From NCBI GenBank assembly GCA_021234155.1, contig JAJEKV010000014.1, positions 16,402,872 through 16,466,871 on the forward strand: a DNA stretch of 64,000 nt, given 5' to 3'. Of this stretch, positions 36,421 to 44,912 are shown in pieces (within the stretch, counting starts at the first letter, position 1; every line of letters begins with the position of its first letter). This DNA is from Isoetes taiwanensis. Lineage: Eukaryota > Streptophyta > Lycopodiopsida > Isoetales > Isoetaceae. The notes under the pieces are model-generated. The model saw only the letters and a list, made by a program, of their open reading frames with translations. It ran no database searches and was not told the origin of the DNA. Made by a program: the position numbers and the translations under genes.

Positions 36421-36599
36421 AATTTATTATTATTATTATTATTATGGCAGTCCAAGTTCTCTTACGGCAAAATCAATAAAGTTATTCTATTCCATATCGA
36501 ACCCTTATGCAATTGTTGTTTGTGATGTCATTTGTCATATATTCAAATTTTATAATGGGAAGAAACAACTTATCTATACATATATACAAGAAATTTAAT

Positions 36600-37350
36600 G
36601 CGTCCTACGGTGCATGTTCGAGTTTTAGCATGTTCCTATGCTGCAAGTTCTTGTCGTGCCCTACATTCTAAAAGAATGTCTTGAGAATACTCTAAATTCA
36701 TAGATTCTCTAAGATTCTACCAAGGTTCTCTTGGAGGTTTCGTGGAGATTCCTCTAAATTTTATAAGATTCCCTCTAGATTCCATTAGATTTCCGTAGAT
36801 TCTCCAAGATTCTATGACGATCCCCTTAGATCCCTTTAGATTTTATGAGATTGCCTTAGGTTCCCTTACATTATATGAGATTCAAAGAGATTCTATAAAG
36901 ATTCCCTTAGATACTGTAAGATTTCATCAACATTTTTCTAGATTGCCTTAGATTTTATGAAGATTCCCTTAAATACCCTAGATTTTAAGAGATTCCCCTA
37001 GGCTTGTAAATATTTTCCTAGATTCTCTCACATTTTATGAGATTTTCTTAGATTCCGTTAGATTCTCCTAGATTCCTTTACATTCTAGAACTTTTTAGAA
37101 CATTCTAAGGCTTTCTGGAACATTCTAAGACTTTCTGGAACATTCTGAGACTTTCAAAATATCCTAGAACTAGATTCTCTTACCTTCTTATGGATTCCTA
37201 CATTCTCGAACATTCTAGAACTTATTAGAACAATTTGAAACTTTCTGGAAGAATTTTCATAGATTCCCCCCAGATTATGTTCTAGAATTTTCTAGAATAT
37301 TTTGGAACTTTCTAGAAGATTCTAGAACTTTCTAGAGCCTACCAGAACAT
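36600..37350. repeat. Imperfect repeat region with dense TTCnnGAA heat-shock-element-like arrays
   Basis: The left part is built from variants of AGATTCCCTTAGATTTTATG. The right part (37080-37350) is rich in TTCTAGAA and TTCTGGAA. At 37203-37220 four alternating TTC/GAA pentamers occur in perfect 5-bp register. At 37280-37337 twelve do so, with only two imperfect triplets. This matches the nGAAnnTTCn pattern of heat-shock factor sites, but it may simply be a short-period repeat. Confidence 0.7.
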
Positions 37351-37413
37351 TCTACTTATCTTAACTAGATTGTTACCCTTAAGTATATTTGAAACATAAA
37401 TTATTCATAGAAT

Positions 37414-37490
37414 TAATGCTTGGTCTAGTGGTTAGAATGGGGGGCTGGGGGGTCAATGACCAGGGTTCAAATCCCCACACACAACAAAAA
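37414..37490 (+). mobile_element. tRNA-derived SINE-like head (Pol III A and B boxes)
   Basis: A box TGGTCTAGTGG at 37421 and B box GGTTCAAATCC at 37464 are 43 bases apart, the spacing in a tRNA gene. Acceptor and T-stem pairing fail, so it is not a functional tRNA. It is most simply a tRNA-derived SINE or relic. Confidence 0.55.
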
Positions 37491-37499
37491 TTTTAAAAG

Positions 37500-37865
37500 C
37501 CTTTCCTTAAAGGATGAGCATTCAACGTGGGCAGTGGGATCTTGGACCCGATCAAGGGCGAGATCGTGCCATGTGGCAAAAATCTAAAGCAACATGAGCC
37601 GTAGGATCCTAGATCGACGATCAAGATCAAGAACAACCTGGACCATAGGATCGATTACATATAATTCCCAAAGCCATGTGCACCGTAGGATGTGTCCCAA
37701 AGCAATGTGAGCCGTAGGATCTCGGACCGACGATCAGGATCAAATCAACCTGGACCGTAGGATCGCTTACATATATAGTCTATACACAAACTCCCAAGCC
37801 ATCTGGGCCGTAGGATACGTCCCAAAGCCACGTGAGCCGTAGGATCTCGGATCAACGGTCGGATT
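37500..37865. repeat. Degenerate tandem repeat with a recurrent CCGTAGGAT motif
   Basis: Phrases GAGCCGTAGGATC, GACGATCAAGATCAA and CCTGGACCGTAGGATCG recur about eight times with spacing of roughly 40-60 bases, inside larger units of about 130 bp. No coding potential. Confidence 0.7.
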
Positions 37866-37938
37866 TAGGAGGACAAACATAAGAACATATATATATCAGA
37901 TATATTTGATATTGGAAAGATTCGATTCCTTTTTATGC

Positions 37939-38180
<242 letters not shown>

Positions 38181-38352
38181 AAATCTCGAATTTTGGGACT
38201 CAGACTGAAAATGGGACTCATACTATAGAAAAAAAAAATTCTGAATTGAATGCTTGAATAGAATTACACATCACAAACAAAGAATTGGGTGTATTGTTTT
38301 CCTCATAAATTTTACAAACCACTAGTTGAGAAAGTTTTCAAGCTTCTCAATA

Positions 38353-40535
38353 TTATCTACCCTCATACAATGATATAGCATGGAGGTTGCTCATGGCTTT
38401 GTCCATCTCCCTTTTTGGGATCTTGTGTGTCTTGTCCTTTGCAATGTGACAAGTTGGATATGACCATACCACATACTCCACCAATTCCCTCCTTTGAGGA
38501 TCAGCATGATTTGCCCTCCACTTCTTCTCCCAGCAGTTGGTGTATTGCTCATTCAAGTTGCCCTTCTTGTGTCTTCCAATGGGCTCCCAATATTGAACTT
38601 GAAATCCAGGACGCAACTCCTCTCCATCAGCCATGGTGGTGGTTACATCAGAGAGTGCCACCCCTAATCATATTGGACAATCCTCATCGTCAGGCCTTAC
38701 TAGCACAACGTATCCTTCCTTGATGTCCTCGAAGGGATCCCACTCAGGAAGATCAAACCACTTTGGCTTTAAGGCCTTACTTCCCACAAACCACTTGGAA
38801 CCATTGTTAGGACCCAAGTAAACTTTCTTAGAAGTGCTTGCTCCTTGAGAACCCTCCCATCTGGACTCTGGTAAGAACCCGTCTCTCAGCTTCCCCCACA
38901 TGGTTGTTCAGTTTCTAAGCATGTCACAACTTTCTCCCAGTAATTGATTAGGGAGTCCATGTGATTTTCTTCAGAGTGGAGGTGCGCTTTCCATTTCGAA
39001 CATCATCCCAATGAGTTATATAATCATTGATGCCCTTCACTAGTTGGCTAGAGTCTTTAACAGTCTTGAAGGGAGTGGTTTTGACTGCCCTTTAGGAATA
39101 AGAATTTCACCTGTAGCACCGCGTTGCCACAACTCGATTCCTTGTACAGGCATCCACAACTTGTCACCTGGTCTCCACTTATATTGCATGATCGGTATTC
39201 CATCCCTAACCCAAAACTTGAACTGAAGTGGCTTTGTGTGTCCTGTCAACTGATCCTTACCATCTAGCAAGTATCCCTCGACAAACGATTTCCAATCTGC
39301 AACCTCATCCATCAAGAAAGCCATTGGGTTTGGGGTCAATGCAGCTCTCAAACACATCCATTAGTTCAGGGAGACTAGTCACATTTTCTCTCTTGAGCTT
39401 GGTAGAGAAAGTTCCGAAGAATGCATCTATATCATCATGCATATGCCCAACCATCATGAACCCCACTTTCACAACTTTGAATACTCCCACTGTTGTCAAG
39501 TATGACATTGCCCCAAACATCCATCTATTCTTGTTTTCTTTCTAACAGTTGTCCAATTGAACACATAACTCCTCTGGCAGTTGTTTCTCAAGTAAGGGGA
39601 AATCATCCCAAGTCCTCTTTGATTCTTTGGACACCTTGGATGTGAGATCTTTTATCTGCCATTGGTAACAAAGCGGTTGATCATCCATCAAAGCCTCAAA
39701 AATGGGGGCTGATGGAGAATACCCCCCTTACTTCTATCGATCCTTTCTCTAGTGTTCTCAAGCACTTGAAAATAGAGCTCACATGGAAGTTTGGTCATCC
39801 CTCCATAGATCAAGCACAAAATGACCATAGGTTCCAGTTCCATGCTCATGTGTTAAGACACCCGCCAGACTTACTTTCATCTAAAAAGCGTTTTGACAAC
39901 GCTTGGGCAAAGGATCTAGCTTTGGCAATAAAATCTTGTGTTGGTCCATCTTATCATGAATTATACACAAAAATCTGTCAGGCTGCATCTGTAAAAATGT
40001 TCTCCACTGTCAATACAACTGTCGACATGATATTTGGTCCCTTTGGTGATCTGCAAATTGCTCCCTAATTGCCATTCTTTCTTTCTCTATTGCAGTTGAT
40101 GCAAGTGTATCCTTGAGTTGAATACAAGTGTTGCACTTTGAGAATGGCATGTGTTGCAGGACACTCACGTCTGAGAAGTGAGTGCTCCATAACTTGCTGA
40201 AATGTGATTGAGAAAGAGGCCGACCTCCAGTAGTTTCTAGGATGGAGTTGACCTCTTTAAAGCACTCTTTTTGGATGTAATGTTGTGGCAACACCTTGCA
40301 CATTGTGCTCGTTCACCTTCGACGTGTGGGGCACAGATTGAGACATGTATCTCACAAAGCTCTCGAAGACTGCAATGGCCCTCAAAGTATTTGCTCTAGG
40401 TTTCAAAGTCAGTGCATTGCCATGTTGGAACAACCTGTGCCCTTTTTTGACCTGCTCCCAGTATCTGTAAAATGATGACTTGCTCACGCCAAGAATCCAT
40501 CTCAATGCTCTCATACATACCTTTAGGCCCCTCAA
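38353..40535 (-). pseudogene. Transposase-like protein with DUF7869-type core, decayed
   Basis: Read leftwards from 40535: GVSKSSFYRYWEQVKKGHRL; then after a frame change SQSHFSKLWSTHFSDVSV with FSKCNTCIQLKDTL (a C-x2-C pair); then after an unrelated interval LPEELCVQLDNC, a TAG stop, KENKNRWMFGAMSYL and VGFMMVGHMHDDIDAFF. The pair D-N...E-N-K-N and G-H-x-H-D/E-D-I-D is the hallmark of the DUF7869 family, proteins common in transposons of plants and other eukaryotes. Further fragments continue to 38353 (GFQVQYWEPIGR, WRPGDKLWMPVQ). At least one stop and several frame changes make it non-functional. It lies inside the putative TIR-bounded segment and could be its former transposase. Confidence 0.7.
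39712..40009 (+). other. Unrecognised open frame inside the decayed transposase region
   Basis: A plus-strand frame (ENTPLTSIDPFSSVLKHLK, FHAHVLRHPPDLLSSKKRF, AWAKDLALAIKSCVGPSYH) opens where the DUF7869 reading has no recognisable sequence. It has protein-like composition on the strand opposite to the surrounding gene, and may be a fragment of another element inserted here. No family recognised. Confidence 0.3.
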
Positions 40536-40752
40536 TTGATATAGTAACCTTCCTGTGTTTTCATCATAGTTGGAATTCTACACAAGGAGTAGATGAAATT
40601 AATCCTATCTTTGTGAAGTTGTCCAATGTATTGGGACCTTATCTACACGAGATCATCCACACTGTACTGGACTGTGCAATCTAGGTTGCAACACTCTTGT
40701 CCCCTAATTGCCTCTAGGTTTTCTTTGGTTGGGGCCATACTTTCCATCCTTT

Positions 40753-41310
40753 CTAAATATTTGTCACTTCTAGCCCTCTTGGGCACCCTTGGCTGCCTTT
40801 TATGAAAAATATAGTCTTCCTTGTGATCAAAGGATGCTCATCCACCACCAAATCTTCCACATGGCCTGGGGTGGGCCTTGGGGTATGTAGTTCAGTAGGG
40901 CCTTCAAGGTTCTCACCATTCTTGTGTGTAATATATCTAATTGGCCATCTTAACTGAGTTTGGGACTCCAACAACCCAGAGCACACAATGCAATCACTAG
41001 AGCTTCCCTGGAAGATGATTGTATCAACTTGGATAAGAAGCTTCCCAATGCCAACTCCAAGATGATCATCTCCCAGCCTTTGATCATTCACACTATCAAA
41101 AGCATCAACTGCAGTTATGATGCCCTCTGCAAATACAGTCTTGTTGCAAGGGTGCAACAATAAGCAGGCCATCTTCCTCCATTGGAGCCTAGGGCATTGT
41201 CCTGTGCTGGGCTTCCTTGGCTCCATTTTGCTCCTTTCACATGCTCCCTGAATGGAAGAGCACACATTAAAACCATATAGCCATATTAAATATAAACCAT
41301 ATAAAACCAT
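40753..41310 (-). pseudogene. DUF8039-like transposon protein fragment
   Basis: A 185-codon frame. Its central block, FAEGIITAVDAFDSVNDQRL, then GDDHLGVGIGKLLIQVD, then RWPIRYIT, follows the pattern of the plant transposon-associated DUF8039 domain (VAxG..., LG...V.V, WP), as I remember it. Its C-terminal part is ordinary linker. It lies directly upstream of, and on the same strand as, the DUF7869 fragments, so it may be the 5' part of the same gene. Confidence 0.45.
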
Positions 41311-41645
41311 ACAACCATATTAAATATAAACCATATAACCATATAAAACCATTAACCATTTATACCATTAACCATTAACCATTAACCATTAACCATATAT
41401 AACCATATAACCATAAACCATAAACCATATAACCATTAACCATATATAACCATTAACCTTTAACATTATTTTATACTAACCACTAACCATTAACCATTAA
41501 CCATATATAACCATATAACCATTAACCATATATAACCATTAACCTTTAACATTATTTTATACTTTTAGGTAACCATATAACCATTAACCATTTATACCAT
41601 TAACCATTAACCATTTAATCATTAATCATTTTAACCATTAATCAT
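41275..41645. repeat. AT-rich minisatellite of ACCATTA/ACCATATA units
   Basis: Long runs of AACCATT (7-bp period) alternate with ACCATATAA. The period equals that of plant telomere repeats, but the unit is not CCCTAAA. No coding potential. Confidence 0.9.
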
Positions 41646-41692
41646 TAATCATTTTAACTTTCAATATTTTGTCCTGGCCACTCAACGACTGA

Positions 41693-41708
41693 TGACGTGG
41701 CCACGTCA
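41693..41708. promoter_or_regulatory. Palindromic bZIP-type site TGACGTGGCCACGTCA
   Basis: A perfect 16-bp palindrome made of two inverted TGACGTGG C/G-hybrid boxes. A third GCCACGTCACGG (about 41721) and an ACACGTGAG G-box-like site (about 41747) follow within 60 bp. Clusters like this are typical bZIP (for example ABF/HY5-type) targets. Which transcript they serve is unclear. Confidence 0.45.
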
Positions 41709-42239
41709 GCATTCCGCACTGCCACGTCACGGAAGGCATGGCCCACACGTGAGAGAGATTAATTATGGCACTTTTACGAGGTTCGAGGGTGCAGCCAGAA
41801 ATAACTGCACTCTCTTCCTCTTCCTCCCCGACCATTCTTCCTCCCCTGTTTTCTCTGCTTCCTATTTTCTCTAAGCACTCTCGAGTTCCCATCAGGCGAT
41901 CGACCGACCTGATCAATTCCGGCGCGATCTTATGGCAGTAGCCTGGTTGACCGATCGCGACGCATTCCAGCGCCGAGGTTTTCGCGCAGTTAGAGCGCTC
42001 GAGCGGCCGTTATTGCCTAAGAAGAAAGTGAGGTTCCTTTCAGTAAGTTTTTAGCTCAATTTCTTACAGTTTTTAGTTCCTTTGTAATATTTACATTATT
42101 TCCATTATTCCTTTGTAGTGCTTAGAGGACTTACTAACCCCTGATACAATTTCCAGCACGACAAATCCCTATTCTCGCTTTGCAAGTGCCTATGCGACCA
42201 AGGAATAAAAAATGGAAGCTGCCTCTTCATCCAACAAAT

Positions 42240-42480
42240 CTGCCAGGTACCTTCTTTCTTTATCTTCCCTGTTTTTTTATTGTTTTGCTCTTTTTCACAT
42301 TTTTTCACTATTTCATGTTCTAATCTATATATGTTCTCTGCTTTTGTTTAGTTTTCTGTTTTTGTTTTCTGCTTTTGTTTTGTTTTCTGTTTCTGTTTTT
42401 GTTTTGTTTTGTTTTGTTTTGTTTTCTGTTTTTGTTTTGTTTTCTGTTTTTGTTTTTGTTTTGTTTTGATTTTGTACAGG
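42240..42480. repeat. T-rich low-complexity tract with TTTTG repeats
   Basis: Repeated TTTTGTTTTCTG units. A GTACCT donor-like site at its left and TTTGTACAG at its right make it look like an intron, but the joined reading ends after 14 codons. Confidence 0.8.
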
Positions 42481-42755
42481 CATAAGTAAGACTAAGGGCA
42501 AGCAACCAAATTAGGAATCATCCAGAGACATGTGATAGGATGTAAAAAAATGCATAGCACTAACAAAAGAACATAAGTATGAATGTTTCATAACAGAAAT
42601 TCCATAACAAAAGAAAGAACTATGAATGTTTCATTGCATAGAGCATTTTTAACTCCTATTTTAATCTTTCAGTTGTAGTGACTTAAAGCATTGCGTTCTT
42701 CTGTTCTAACTCACAGAACATCCACCCTTGCAGGAAAGGTGCAGACTACACCCTA

Positions 42756-43065
42756 CATTCTCGACTCGCGAGTCGAGAATGCCTCAGCCATCCGACACGT
42801 TTTTTCTCTACTAAAGACTCGATAATGCCGTAGTTACAGGCGTTTGTGTGCATTCTCGACTCGCGAGTCGAGAATGCCTAAGCCAGCCAACACTCCATGA
42901 AGTACTAAGTAGTCCCTGGAGTACTTCATGGAGTGTTGGCTTAGGCATTCTCGACTCGCGAAGTCGAGAATGCGCATGAAGGCAACACGTTTTTCTCCAC
43001 TTTCGAGTCGAGAATGCTATAGCCGTGACGACCAAGTTGCATTCTCGACTCGCAAGTCGAGAATG
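42756..43065. repeat. Cluster of CTCGACTCGCGAGTCGAG palindromes, part of a larger inverted repeat
   Basis: Copies at 42756-42781 and 42851-42876 (perfect, 26 bp with CATT...AATG flanks), 42946-42972 (one inserted base) and 43040-43065 (one mismatch), plus half-sites at about 42810 and 43002. The copies at 42851 and 42946 are the outer parts of a ~55-bp inverted repeat (42851-42906 with 42920-42972) around a 13-base loop. Confidence 0.92.
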
Positions 43066-43092
43066 CCTTAGCCAGCCAATTCTCATGTATCT

Positions 43093-44230
43093 GGTCGCAG
43101 GTGCCTCGACCCAGTCAGAGCCACTCTCCTTCGGACCATCTTCCTCGAATATTGCGAAGGGGAGGGGCTCAGACTGGGTGGAGGCCTCTGCAACTAACTA
43201 CAGGGAAATGCATCCTTAAGGCCAGCATCCTTAAGGCGCGCTGGCCATTTTCTCGACTCGTGAGTCGAGAAGACCCGCTAGTCTCACACACAGCAATGCC
43301 AGGACCTTACAGGCCACGCCCGCCCTTGACCCTCCCAATCTCGAGTGCATTCTTCTGTTTTGAGTCGCAGGTGCCTCTACCCAGTCAGAGCCACTCTCCT
43401 TCAAAACATCTTCCTCGAATATTGCGAAGGGGAGGGGCTCGGACTGGGTGGAGGCCTCTGCAACTGATCACAGGAAAATGCATTTGAACTGCATCCCTAA
43501 CGAGCGCTGGGGGCTTTCTCGACTCGCGAGTCGAGAAGGCCCGTGAGTCTCGACACCGCCCAAGGTCGAGTGCATTCTCTTGTTTTTAGTCCCAGGTGCC
43601 TCTAGCCTGTCTGAGCCACTCTCCTTCGAACCATCTTCCTTAAATATTGCGAAGGGGAGTGGCTCGGACTGGGTGGAGGCCTCTCTGACTAACCACAGGG
43701 GAAGGCATTTGAACTCCATCACTGAGGAGCGCAAGGGGCTTTCTCGACTCGCGAGTCGAGAAGGCCCGTGAGTCTCGACATCCTCGAGGCCCTAGACCTA
43801 GAATGATCTATACACATCTAGCATGCCTAACAGATACTCGGATCGGATGGAGCCCTTTGCTTCTAAACAGAATGGAATCCATTCCAAGCAAAAGTACAGA
43901 TACATCGCGAGTTGCTCCGATTTATTGTTTCCTTGCTGAGCATCTCTCAACCCAGAGAGCATCTCGACGCTGAAATATGCTCAACAAGAAAACCATAAAT
44001 CAGGCGAGCTTTTGAACAGCTCCACGATCTAAACAGGTCTAGCATGCCTAATAGAAACTCAGACTGGGTGGAGCCCTTTGCTTCTAAACACAAGGGAGCT
44101 GTTCGCGAGTTACACCGATCTATTGTTTCCTTGGCAAGCATCTCTCAACCCAGAGAGTATATTTCATCTCTCGACGCTGAAATATGCTCGACAAGGAAAC
44201 AATAAATCGGTCGAGCTTTCGAGCAGTTCC
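43093..44230. repeat. Tandem array of about five ~225-bp units upstream of the ParB-like gene
   Basis: Units start near 43093, 43364, 43589, 43812 and 44034. The first three share CAGGTGCCTC and AGACTGGGTGGAGGCC and each carries a CTCGACTCG(C/T)GAGTCGAG palindrome (43250-43271, 43516-43537, 43741-43762). The last two are diverged: they share GGTGGAGCCCTTTGCTTCTA and instead carry TTGTTTCCTTG inverted repeats. Each of the first three also folds on itself (CCCAGTCAGAGCCACTCTCC against GGGGAGGGGCTCAGACTGGG). On the minus strand the units read EASTQSEPLPFAIFEEDG, so they could derive from a repeated exon. Confidence 0.75.
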
Positions 44231-44292
44231 ATGTTCTATACACATCTGGCATGTTCTACACACATAATGAAACAGGCATCTCTGAAACTCAC

Positions 44293-44594
44293 CTCTTCTC
44301 GCAAGAACTCCTTGGGCCATTGTATCACAGATCCCGCAGCCTCTCCGAGAGTCGTCGCTTCTTCTGTTGGCCTCATCAACAATGCATCTGCATCAAATAC
44401 TTGTATCAAAGCGATTCTCGGGTATCCCTTCTCCATGGCGCTGCAGTGAAGAGTGCCCGTATCCTGCAGCTCATCTCTGGTTGCTACCTTCGCCCCATGC
44501 ACATCGATCAAATCAACTAGTTTCAAGAAGACACACAGTTAGAACTAGACAGAGAGTAAATCGCTGTTAGGAGCTTACAGCGTCGTGGCGCCAT
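44293..44594 (-). CDS. Start of a DUF8039-like gene, two exons, divergent to the ParB-like gene
   Basis: Exon 44579-44594 (MAPRR plus one base) joins exon 44293-44516 through a GTAAGC donor and an ACTAG acceptor, in phase, giving 80 codons that end at a GTGAGT donor. The product begins MAPRRFDLIDVHGAKVATRD and includes RIALIQVFDADALLM and ATTLGEAAGSVIQWPKEF. The alternation of VA, V-x-V, LGEA and WPK resembles the DUF8039 domain of plant transposon proteins. The next exon was not found; it would lie in or beyond the tandem array to the left. The gene starts about 318 bp from the ParB-like gene, on the opposite strand, so the two probably share a promoter region. Confidence 0.5.
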
Positions 44595-44912
44595 GCGTGA
44601 ACTCGTTCACAATCTATCTCCGCCTCCGGTTGCTATGCGCCCGAAAGTCTCCACTGCCGCTATAAAACTATGCGCCCGAAAATCTCCACTGCGCTCACTA
44701 TACTTAGTCCCTGTAAATGAATCAATTTCAAATTGGTGTTTGGGCGGGCTAAAGTGGGCCGTGCTGTACCCTTAGCCCGCTTTTTTGCCTTGAATAATTA
44801 TTTGTCCTTAATTTCAAATTTAAGAACACGCCGGACCCTTTTTACGTGCAGTCCCAAAATCTCGAAGGCCCGGAAGAGACTCAGTTTACAAGGGAATTCG
44901 AGCAGCAAGTGG
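44595..44912. promoter_or_regulatory. Short divergent intergenic region between two opposite genes
   Basis: 318 bp separate the ATG of the minus-strand DUF8039-like gene and that of the plus-strand ParB-like gene. It contains a doubled phrase with ATGCGCCCGAAA(A/G)TCTCCACTG at about 44635-44695. No TATA box is convincing. It is inferred to be a bidirectional promoter. Confidence 0.4.

Larger units (their letters stand above)
28340..36446 (+). mobile_element. L1-like LINE, degenerate, split by a Copia element
   Basis: Two consecutive coding regions (ORF1 28364-29047; ORF2 from about 29051) are followed by a 3' tail of (ATT)n at 36421-36446, all on the plus strand. A Copia element sits inside ORF2 at 31882-35984, and the LINE frame resumes after it. 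The sequence just before the 5' end (28108-28290, with CAATAAAGTTATTCTATTCC and GATGTCATTTGTCATATAT) is repeated in diverged form immediately after the (ATT)n tail. This could be a long target-site duplication. The exact 5' end is uncertain; a 12-bp perfect stem (28307-28318 with 28327-28338) lies just before it. Confidence 0.85.

Noticed and set aside
37414-37490. A possible tRNA gene
   Set aside because: A and B boxes are present, but the acceptor stem does not pair and the T stem pairs only in three of five positions.
41275-41645. Interstitial telomere-like repeat (7-bp period)
   Set aside because: The unit is ACCATTA/AACCATT, not CCCTAAA, and it alternates with ACCATATA; ordinary AT-rich minisatellite.
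42212-42469. Plus-strand 85-codon frame starting MEAASSSNKSAR
   Set aside because: After 12 codons it runs into the T-rich tract; splicing across that tract gives only three more codons and a stop.
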